Shown here: piece after piece, positions 10,201-22,200 of the stretch
How positions within the stretch are numbered: the stretch's first letter is position 1
How the letters are laid out: each line of letters opens with the position of its first letter
Source: Phoronis australis
Taxonomy: Eukaryota; Phoronida; Phoronidae
Direction: 5' to 3'
Length of the DNA stretch: 22,505 nucleotides
Assembly (NCBI GenBank): GCA_002633005.1
Contig: NMRA01000032.1
Coordinates: 1,271,692 to 1,294,196 of the forward strand
Program-made: the position numbers and the translations under genes
Notes under the pieces: generated by a model
Databases searched by the model: none
The model's input: only the letters and a program-made list of their open reading frames with translations
Told to the model about the DNA's origin: nothing

Positions 10201-13200
10201 AGCTTGGTCTGGATTTGTGTATGTGTCTATGCGTGTTATATGTGTATGTTAATAAGTGATAATGGTCTCAAGTGTTTGGTACAATGTGCCTGGCTGAGTG
10301 GCCTGTGCACGTCTGGTGAAACGTGTATCAGACAACCTGCACTATTTTGTAATTAAAATTGCATTCCGTTGTAATTTAAAAAATATTGGTGATGATTTAG
10401 GGAGTACAACAAGTGTCTCTCCTTCTGTATGGATTTTACTGGAATAAGCCTATAAAGTGGACCTAGGATATTATGACATGAGCTCAACCATCAACTCCAA
10501 GTGACTGACACTCGGAAGCCTTTTTCTGGTATGCTTTTTTCAAATCTTGTTCGCCAATCATTTAATTGTACACAATAACAATCAGAACGACGGAATAACT
10601 AATTCCAAGAAATAATTGATAGTACAGATTACGATTATAAACTTGATAGAAATGGCACAGAAACGTTTTGAAGCAGTTTCAATCACACAAAAGCAGTTGA
10701 TGTTCAGTCACACAGGATTATGCTCGTTAGTTACTTTCCCTAAATTCGAAAATCAGTTGAGAGTGATCCTACCAATGTGCTTAGGCGTGGGAGTAGTTGG
10801 CACACTGCCAGAGGGAGGACCAGGCACTGAGAAGCTCTTGAGTGGGTGCACCGGCCGCGGACCCTTATCACTGCCGAGGGTGGACGCAGGAGAGCCACAG
10901 TACTTCTCTTCTGCTGGTGACTGGGGTCCTGTAAAGGGTGGAGGTTAAAGGTTAAAGGTTTAGTTGAAGCATGAGGGTGCAACACAGGAGAAACTGTGAG
11001 GTGATGTCAATTTGGAGGGAAATATTAACAGCCACACAGCACATATTTGGTTATAATTGATAAGAAACACAGGTCAAGAGATCCTTCCTTGAACGTGTGG
11101 TACAGTCATAGATTGCCTGGGCCCACGGTCTAAACTTTTGTACTCGAGATTGAAATTTTTTACGTTCTCCTTTAATGACATGAGGATAAGTTTCTATTTT
11201 TCTACACTCAAGTATATCGTTTATATTGCTGAGTGTCTAGTCCACGTTCTCACTTGATGACCCCTCGATTCGAGTCATCAAGTACAAACCAGGATTTGAC
11301 AGTCGTCTCTATAAACCATAGTGTACTCCAGCACAGAGTAGCTGACACTTGAATTCGCACAAAAGTAGACCGGAAAATGTCAAAAATAATTCCAAGCTCC
11401 ATTTTGAGTACAAATATTAGACCCGGGTCCTGGTGAGCAGGTCTGTGATAGATGGTCATACATATCCTTAAGACGATGCATAAAATGACAAAAACAATTC
11501 CAGACTGATCTTCAGACAAGAAAGAAAATAATACCAATGAGTACAAAGGTCATGAAAAGGTTATGAATACACACAGTGAGAACGTAATGTGCAGATACGA
11601 TTTCACCAGTTCTGCACACCAAACAGGCTACTCTCGACTTGCACATCTGTTTAATGGTTATAGTTTACTTTGACAGCATGACACGAGTCATTTCCCACAC
11701 AACAGCAAAAAGCAAATTCAATCACAAGTTGAAATCCAATGCAAGAAGACACACAAGACTGTTAGGGCAAGAAAAAGGTTATAAAAGCTCTATTCTGTGT
11801 TCAGTAACAAAAAAAAAAAATTCAAGGCACAAAGAAAACTCCGTCTAAAGAACACACTAATTACAGAAATGCGAAAATACACTTCAAGTAAACCAAGAGC
11901 TTGAAAGAGGACACTGGAGAACTATAGGGGACGTGGAGACAAAAAACGTTCTCAGCAAATATCTAGGTTCATCCTATTTCGTACAAATTACAACTTCATA
12001 ATCGGTTAATGTTTCATTCTTCATCAAAGATACAAATAACCATAAAATTAGTTTCATTGTGAGAATTTTAGATAAAAAAATCAATATTCACCATCTTGCA
12101 CGTCATTTTGAGATTTCCTGTCTCAAAAAGACTGCATTTCTCAATCTGGTGTCATTTTAGACATTTGGTCAATGCGCATTTCAAACCATTGGTATAGACA
12201 TTTTGTAAGGTAGCATTCAGCATTGACTATGGTGTCAAACAAGTTAGATTTATTAGCAGTTTAAGAGGCAGAAAAACTTGGACATACGAGGAAACTATTT
12301 CTGCTGCCGTGTATATCATAACTAGCACCCGAGCCAGGGAATGTGGTATTTGACATCATGGAAGAGCAAAAGTTGCTCCGATATTTTGTATTGTGAGTAG
12401 TGGCCATAAATAATCCCTGCATAACAAGCACGGCAGGATAACAAAGTTGCTTTGACCAGCGTCTTTAGATCATCTCTCCTGCCTCTTAGTCATAACAAGC
12501 AAGGCAAGGTTAACAGTTGCTGTGATCTTAGCAGACAAAGTTACCAGCAGTGGCTATAGATAAACTCTACTGCCATGTATATCGTTACTAACAAAGCAGG
12601 GCTAACAGTTGCTGTGATCTTAGCAGACGTGTTATGAGCAAAGGCTATAGATCATTTCTACTGCCCTTTAATCATAACTAACAGAGCAGGGTTAACAGTT
12701 GCTAAGACCTCAGCAGACGTGTTATGAGCAGAGGCTATAGATCATTTCTACTGCCCTTTAGTCACAACAGAGCAGGTTTATCAGCTAGTGCTATCTCAGC
12801 AGACGTGCGTTATGATCAGCGGCTTACTTATTGGCTCAGCAAACTGCGGAGGGCATCTCTTGATGGTTCCCATGCGATCAAGCGAGTCATCGGAGGGGGC
12901 CTCTGTAACAACATGCAGAGAGAGACAGGGGTGACATGCGGGTCTATCACAACACAGGTTCATAGGCAGACAGCACAGGCTGGAGAGAAACTATAACAGG
13001 AGTGCTGGGGTCTGTTTAATGAAAAGTGATTTGAGACTTAAGATTATGTAGGACTGTACATTTAGCCAAATATCTACAAGACTATAGACTTTAACTCATT
13101 AGAAATTTATATTTTCTGAAAGAAATTTCATTCAAGTCGATTATTGACTTTATACGAATCTGTCACTAATTAGATCATGTCACCATACCTTTTTAGGAAA

Positions 13201-16200
13201 ATTTAGTGAAAAAGAAAGGTACATTCATAAAAAAAACAACAGTATCCATAATATGACCAAAATTCGTATGATATAAATATTCAAGATAAAATTTCCAAAA
13301 TGCTGTCACAGGTTTCTAAATTACCATTTCGTTTTTTATGCAACTTTAATTTTTTTCAAAAAATCATGCAAGTCTAATTTTTGATAGCCCCTCATGCAAA
13401 AGTAGAACGTAGTAAAAATAACTCCTAATAGCTTTTTGAAGAACAGTGTATAAAGCACACTATCTTAAATTTTCATGTGAATCCGAGAAGCTGCTTCAGA
13501 GATATGATGTTCCGAAGTTGGTCAAAATTGGACATTTTCCTGGGCCCTACATAATGTTAAGCCAGAAATTTAGTCTAACCACCCACGTCACAATTACTAA
13601 ATACAGGTTAAACCATGTAACTATTATTATATCATAGCCTAGATAAGTTAAACAAATCATCTCAGTGACTAGCTCCTAAGTGTATATACTCAAAGACTTT
13701 GTAGTTTTACTAATTATATGAAAGAAAGATTAATCTATTTTTCATAAACGGTTGTGTGGAGCGTTAGACAAGATTTCTGACCTAAGTCTTGCGTCACTTT
13801 TCTGGACATAGGGAAAAAAAGGAACTCTGACTAACACTAACTCTTCAGTAATATCGCACAATAAAAATTGCCCGAACTGTAATTTTTTAATTTATCAAGT
13901 TGATTACCTCGCCACGAACAAACACATTTTATTTGGTACTGTTTAATGATGATAGGCTACTAGTCATGCCAATAACAGACCAAAAATAAAAACACTTCAC
14001 GTTTATTTTTGGACAGAAATTTGCCGAAATGAAATTCCACATTGCGTGTTAAATAAGCGAGGAAGTTGGGAGAGCAGTATTATCACGGTGCACTATACAC
14101 AGACCGAGGACAAGACAGGAAGGAGTAGAGAAATAACCATTACAGAACTAGGTCTACGATGTGCTCCAGAAGAACACACTAGGCTATTCAAGAGGAAATG
14201 AAACAAAAGGGGGACATTTTCAATTAAAAGCGTAAATATCGAGGCGATGATCCTTCAAGTGAACAAAAAAATACAGAGCACAGCATTGCAAATGGTGATT
14301 TTTTTATGGACCTGGTTTTTTGACATTAACAATAAAATAATTTACGTTAAAAACCTTCAGAAATTCCTCACTGTAGTTGACAACAAAAAAGCATCCTCAA
14401 AGGAAAGCAGAGAAGGGTCAGAGTTCATCTTGCATAACACTCACCTTTTGGTTAACATTACACTTGTTGCTACTGGCATTCATATAAATGCCATGCTATT
14501 ACCTAGCGAACGAAATTAGTCAACAAGCTTATCCAACCCACCCTACTGAATCAGCAACTAACATACTACCAGAACTTCAAAACTAGTCAGTTCATATTTA
14601 CCAGAACTAGGTAGCGAGTTCTCCGCCCCCTGCACGCGTGGGGTAGCGCTGTAAAGATTGGCCGAGGTGAACGGTGGCCTTGGGTACGCGGATCGGCCTT
14701 GCTGAGTGTCCGACAAGATGTGACCGTTGGGAATGGCAGTAGCCGTGGCGATGGCTGCAACATGCATTAGTTTCCAATATGGATACATGTCAAAAGAACA
14801 CAATGACGTCTTGGAATCATTACACGTGTTCAACATAAACAAGTGGTACAACAAGAATGCTTTGCTTCTCATGTATGACATGGACTCGAACAAAAATGAC
14901 ACATTTTACGGTAGTAAAAACAAAATTAACATAAACACAGTTTCATCGTATGGAAAACATATTCTTTAATGTCACTGGGAAAAAGTAACAGTGATAATTA
15001 CAACTTTTCGTCCAACATGAGGGAAACACATTTTTCCTAACTAAAAACAAACACACCAAGACAATGTGGCAAATGACATTTTTCGACAACAGCAAAAATG
15101 AAATCGATTCAAAATAAGGATAAAAAGCAGCTAATGTGATTCTATTACGCTCACTACTGTACGAAGCGATACATAATGGTATGCCAAGTACTGTGCCGAG
15201 ATCAATAGCAGCAAAACATACCAAAAAACACAGAGAAACTTAAACATTGTTTATAAACAACTAAGCGGAAACTTATTGAATGCGCAGAGAAAAAATAAAC
15301 TTATAAGATACCAAATGCTTAAGTAAAATAGAAAAAGCGAGTATAACATTTTAGCCAATAAAAGATGAAATAAAAAATAAAACAAATCCCGTTGCGTGTT
15401 GTTGCTTGCTAAGAGCTGAAGTGTGCATAAGCCGGGACTTACGGTGAAGAGGCTGTGAGTCGACGGGGAACATGATCGGTTTGGCGCGGTGGCGCCGCGG
15501 GTAGCGGTCGTCGTCCTGAGAACTGTGGCTGGAGTACGCGCTATCGGCTGTGTGCAAGGAAAACATGGTGTGCATTTACTATGTGCAACGTGAACGCAAG
15601 CGATCAGTGACAGCCGGCGGAAAACGGTGGCAGATACCGTCTCTTGAGGGGACCACAATAGCAAGTTTCATCTGTACACTTTTGATCAACAGAATGTTTG
15701 CTGTATGGCCCTGAGAAAATGAGTCTTGCAAGACTGGCACATGAAGATTAGCATCTTCGCATTTCTTTACAAAAAGCCAAGACGAGCCAAATTCAGTTAC
15801 CACGCTAACTGTTTACGGAATTTCCAGTTTTAAATTGGTTACAGACCAGAATTAAGATGCTTGCCTTTTCAGTAAACTCTGCAACTTCATGAGTCGCCGC
15901 CTTAATAAAAGAACCAACAGGGGGGTCCATAAACTTTCACTTCTGATCTCTTCCACGGTCATGTGATTAGTACGTCACAATTGAAACGTTTGAAGAGGGG
16001 TGTGAATTTTATGACTACTGATGTGAATTTATTCAGAACTTGATAAAACGGCTGCAGAGGGCAAAGAGACATAATCGCTAGGCAACAAAGACAACATTAA
16101 CAAGAAGCCGGCAGCCACTGCGTTCACGTTCATGTTTAGAGCAAAACAATAAATAACTCATAAACAGAAAGTCAACTGATAAAGGGTAAACAAGATGAAC

Positions 16201-19200
16201 TCATAACTATGGAAGTGTGTGAACAACAAGTCTCTAGCTGTGAGCGGTCAGTCACAACATTCTTGAGATATTTACCCTTAGCTCGGTCGCGATGGAACAG
16301 GGGACGCGTTTCTATGGTTGCAAAACAAAGAATCACATGATCACGCCTAAATTCATTTTCAAAACTTCCGAACAACAGGTTACAGGAATCTGATTGAAAA
16401 AGACTCTTACATTTAAATCGACAAATAAAATGCACAATACTGTATAAAATGAAATGTTTTAACTCAAAACAGGACATCGCACACAAACACACACACATTA
16501 AGGAAATAACAAAAAAACATGGAAAATCCCTGATCTTGATCACCCAATACGCCACAGTCAATTGCCATACACACCAACTGACTCTAGTAAACGTCAGGTC
16601 AACAGCTACTGTGATATAATTTCCACCTGCCTCACTTCTGACCAAGCCAATCATGAGCCCAGTATCCTTAATCAAACTAGTTTCCCAAGATTTACTTAAA
16701 CAAGTCCAGCTGCATGTATGCTCCAAGCGTTCGCAAATCTCCATCCATGTATTAGTGCAATAGACAGTGACTTTGAAATCCCAATTTTGATTTGCTGGCC
16801 TTGAACTCCACAACATCTTATTCTGCATGACACACCATGAACAGCAGATGCTCAAAGACCCACCCATCCACCCACCAGCACCCACTAACACATCAACACG
16901 CAAAGTTTGGCTCCAGTCAAGACTATTCCACTTACTGAGGAACGAGTTGCGTCGTCTGTCCATCACCATGGGGTCGTCGGGGTCACGGAGGGGCTTGAGC
17001 TCTTCCTGTGAGCCGCGCCTCATGGGAGCCACACTCATCATCTGGTCCGGATGATTCGGTTTGTCCGTCGCCTTCATCTCAATCTGCTCATGGTGGATCC
17101 ACAGGTCGGGTGGGTTTATGTCCTTGGGGCCGTGTTTACCTGGTTTGTTCTTGCTGTTACCAACCTTGTAGTTGGAGCCATTGTTTCTGGAAGAAACATA
17201 AGGGGGAGTGGTCACGTAGGGGCAACAGAGTGGTCATGTAGGGGCAACAGCACAGGGTCCCCTGCTATCACTGATACTCTCATGCACCTTGGCCCGTTTT
17301 ATCAAAGGTCGAAAATCTGGTCATAGAAATGACGGTTGTAGGGACGTTTTTGAGATGGTGAGACTGGAAGTGGCACGAGTGAAAACAATTGTTGAACCTA
17401 ATCAAGGTTCACAATCACGCTGAGTGCCCAATTTCGTAACCACCGTGGTTGGGGGTTTTGACAAAACAGGGCCCAAGGCTGATAAAAGAGCAACGATACT
17501 CGACTTAAGCCAACAATTGCCGAATGTGAAATACCAACAAAGGAAACGTACAGCCAAATTTTCTAAAAACTCAACAACACGAAAGTCATGAATTCAATGG
17601 ACAGAAAAGAAATGTTATACCTCATTTTAATAACAATTTTACTTAAAAATAATCTAAGAAACATTAGAATATTAAGACAAGTAATGGTTCCAAACCTAAG
17701 CCAACACTCTCCAGCCTTATCCACCAATCTGATAAACCAAGGACCAAAGGCCACCGAACTTCAATTAAGACTAGACACAAAAATTGACGAATCATGTGGC
17801 ATGCTTCGAGTAAACTCTCTTATTTCATGCCACGTGATTAGGACTGTTTTCCGGTCACATCTCCCAACAAGACATACGAACGTCCACGCTAACCTCCATT
17901 ACCCCTCACTATTCTGCCCATTCCAGTCACCCATTCGTGTCCCACCACACAATGGTCTCCAACTCCAGCTCAGCTCCTTTTTCTGTCTTACCGTGCCTGT
18001 CGCTTGCTGCTGTCCGCACTGTAGTGGCGGCGGCACATGACACCAACAAAGACAATGATGGCAATGACCAGAACACCGGCTACAACGGCTATGATGATCC
18101 ACATGGTGTTGGACGAAATCCCGCCCTGGCCACCGTCCCCGCCCTCGTTGCCGGAACTGTTGGCTCTGCTCGCGTCACCCTCGCCAACATCTGCAACATT
18201 CACGCATCATCAGCAAACGAGGAAATGCATGATTTCAAATGACAACAAACAACTAAGAGCTTATTTTAGCTGTCCAATGGAGTAACTAGGGACAAAAGCT
18301 TGTTTTTGTAATTGCTTTGTGAAGAACTTCAAAAACTTTGTGCGGCAAAGGCACACGCGTGTTAAGTGACCTTGTACGCGAGACAATATAAACATGCCGT
18401 TGCAATAACACGGTCATAGTTGAATAATAACGTTAGATTTCGGAGTCTGACTAATTAAAATATGAGACCAGTGAGTAATCTGAGACAAAAAGATTTGCCG
18501 GGAGAAAGAGATATTCTTGTTATTCTCGATTTAAGAGGAAAGCATTACTTTGTAAATGAGCAATTTAGAATTTCCAACGCCATATTGTTAATGATAATGT
18601 TTAAAAATATTCCTTTTACAGAGTCTCAAATTAACGCAGATTTGACACGGGTCCTATATACTTACCTTCAGTGCCTTCAGGGTTGTATTTAGGGGGCTTG
18701 CCATTGGGCTTATTATAGGTGCCGGATGGTGTATGGATGGGTCCTCCCCCAGTACCATCGGCTGAAACAATGAACAAGAAGGCGTTACAATACATTGATT
18801 TACCACCAACATTTCTTGTGTTGTGCTTATGAACACTTGCACTGGCATATACACGACTGTAAACGTGACTGTTCCAAATGTTTCGATTGCATTTTTCTTG
18901 ATATACTAAGGACCGGAAACAACCCTTCATTAAGTTGTCAATTTAGCAATATGCCACTCTACTTAATAAGTGATGATCACAATTTGTCCACATCAAGGTG
19001 ACTACATTTCCATCCTAGGTCTCTCTCACCAGATGTAAGGGTACACAAATTTCGGCAAAATTTATCTAGCTTCACTGAGGTTACAGTCAAAAGCCGGAGG
19101 GAAACCATGACGAAAATTCTCACTAAATCATTCGTAAGCAAGCTGAGAATTTATTTTCTTCAAAATTTCGCTGATATTTTGACAAGAGATGATGGTTTTG

Positions 19201-22200
19201 TCAACCTCTTTGAAAATTTACCAAACCTTCTGTATCGCTTTAAAAACAAAAAGTCAGACATTCATGCAAAGATAGATCTGACTGCTACCATGAACAGCTT
19301 GTCAATCAAGGCTGATAAATGAAATGGCCGAGTTAAACAACACGTCTTTAAGAAAACTTGCAGCTGTAACGCTCTGAAAGATGAATCAGTATAAAGCACT
19401 AAAATACAGGCCAAAAATAATCAGACAAAATGATCCGCAAAGCCTCTCATGACGGCTGTGCGCTGGCAAAATTCGTTACAATGAAATGACCTATCATGTT
19501 GGAAAAACGTAATTGTGTCTGAGAACTCTCGGCGTATAACTGAGGCATGCAGTTACCTCTTGGTGTCCTGTAGATGACAGTGGCTGAGTATGGCCCGTAG
19601 CCCTTGGCGTTGCGTGCGTTCATCTTGAAGTAGTATGTTGTGTCCGGGGTCAGGGAATGTATGACTTTGTTCAACTTGTTGCCCAGCACGGCCTCCACGG
19701 CCCAGTGTTGAACATCAAGCGTGTTGTCCGTAGTGTAGATGATGACGTAACCTACAAAAGATGGAGGAATACACATAAGTAAAATCTTTCAAGGTAGCTT
19801 AGACATTCACAAAGATATTCTAAGGAAACTTTAGACTTATCTTGCTCATAAAGATATTCCAATCAGATTAAGGGCTTACACATAGCCATGTTCTTGAGGT
19901 ATTCCATAGAGAGCTTCACACTTTAACTTGGTCCTAAACATACCCCAAGAAGACAGTAACTCGATTCTAAATGTATAAAAAAGAGAACCAAGGCACCAGC
20001 TTGGTTCTACAGGGGGCGCTGTTTCTCAAAGATTTTATTGTCTTTTGACTTTTCGGTACAAATCATTCTACAGATGGCTCAGCCTACTAGGGGGATAAGT
20101 CAGACAATCTGTCTACAACTTGAAGACAAAAGACAGAAACCCTAGGTCAAAACAACAACAATAACAATAACAAAAACCTTTTGACTACAGACACTTCCAG
20201 AAACAGATCCCAGCTATCTAAAGAAAAACTTGGACAATAACTTGACATGTTCCAAATGTATCCCAATGTTAACTTTGATGCTAAATTGTTCCAAGAAGAG
20301 TCAGGTACCAAGTTAGACAAGAGGTATCCCAAGGAGGGTTTAAATATTAACAGGCTCCAAAAGGTATGTTGATTTCCATGTAAATACATCTACAAAAACA
20401 ATGTTTTAACTATTAATTATTTTATTGGTGAGAGATTGAGACACTACAAATGGTCTATAGAACAGCCAACTGACAAAAACGCGTTTCGATTTCTTCCTAT
20501 TTATGTGTATTGCCAATTTATTTATGAATTCTGTTTTCCTTTTAATAATGCAAGTGCTTGACTTAAAACTGTGAGTGGAAATACTTTTAAATTAACAAAA
20601 AATAAACCTGTTAGTGCAACAGTGTTAATGATTAGAACAGGTTAAAGAAATGTATACGCACACAGCGACAAGTTACAGGCCCTTTGCAAACTAATACAGA
20701 AGCCTGGTAAAAAAATTCAAGTACCAGAGATGACCAGTTAGTGACCAACAACGTCACAAAGCATGCCGCATGCTATTTAGACTTGACCACAGCGCATTTA
20801 AATTCTCTGCAAAAGGGGGCAAACCAACAAAGTAAATTCTAAACGACAGAAACTGGACACTTTAAAGTCTGTATAATCGGTTGCGCTAGTTTTGCAAATT
20901 CGGGACAAGACAAACAAAAACGTAACAAAAAGTTAAAACACAATTAAGGTCAGCGCTTGCTACACAACTCAAGTCGAAATAAAATCATGAAACAAAGTAA
21001 ACGGAAACGGGGTCAAGGCAATTAGGCGTAACTCAAGTGTGAGGGCTTTGTGGCCCCATGAGAGTGCGTGGTATACCTGTGATGTTTTCTGTGAACAAGC
21101 GGCAAAGTAAGAGAAAGAAAGCCACATGAAATTAAGCACAATGCATTACAAATTCATTGGGTAACAAAGCACGGTCGAATTAAAGGGGCACTTGAGGTAA
21201 CTAAACACCTCGGGTACCAAGATTCACAGTTCTTCAACCATCTTTAAATGAACCCACGAAATCCTTGTTTTGCATAATCTTGGTGATCACACAAATGCAA
21301 TAAATGAATGGACAACTACAGTAAAGTGAACATGTTTTTCACTCGAGATATGAAACAGAGACCAGTGTAACTTCCACAGATACAAAAATCTGCTAACGAA
21401 ACTAATTCTGTTCCTCTATTCCACTACCTTGCAAAGCAGTGAGAGGACTTTACTATGGAAGCCTACTTAGGCAGTTTGTAAGGCAAATTCGTCACAGAAT
21501 GCTGAAGCCTGCTTTGTAATCTAACAACATTTCGGAGAAATTCAACACAAAGAAATCTGGACTGAAATGAAGGCAGGAACTCATCAGAGCCATTCAACGT
21601 CAAAGACTTTGCAATTATTTGGGAACATATGAATAGTCATGAGGCCATAAAAAGGAAAAAAAATCTGTCGGTAGAGAAAGCTGTAAATTTCAACTATATA
21701 ATTTGACTTCACTTGGCACGTTCAATGAATGAGCATGCTGTAGGGATTCTTATTCAAGCTTTCTCATTCAGTTCAGTCCAGATTTAGCACCAAAGCACAA
21801 CCGCACAAGTGGGAACTGCTGTGCACTATAAGCGATAACCAAAACGTATAAGAGACACACAGACTGGAATTTGACCTACCTGTGACCTGGCCGTTGGCGT
21901 TACGAGGAGGCTGCCAGTTGAGCTGCACGATCGTGGCACCGTGGGATACAGGAGTGACGTCCCTGGGGGCACTCTGGGGAGCTGTAATGTGTGGGGCATA
22001 ACATTAACTAAAGGTACCACCAAAAATGCATGCAATATCTAACCACAACACAACACACGAGACAGTTACTTGTAACAGACGTAACCAACGTTTTGAGTTC
22101 ACATAGGATTCCAAATGTTGAAAGTGATGCTAACATAACACTCGAGGTTCAGAATCCCCACGCTTTAACTGAGCCAACCGTGCAACAACACTAAATAACA

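Noticed and set aside
15251-15664. 137-codon minus-strand frame over the exon at 15443-15547
   Set aside because: It reads the exon in the wrong frame; the frame giving MFPVDSQP matches the family and the splice phases.
17588-18040. Plus-strand 150-codon frame
   Set aside because: It overlaps the transmembrane exon on the other strand and otherwise lies in intron; no domain or splice support.
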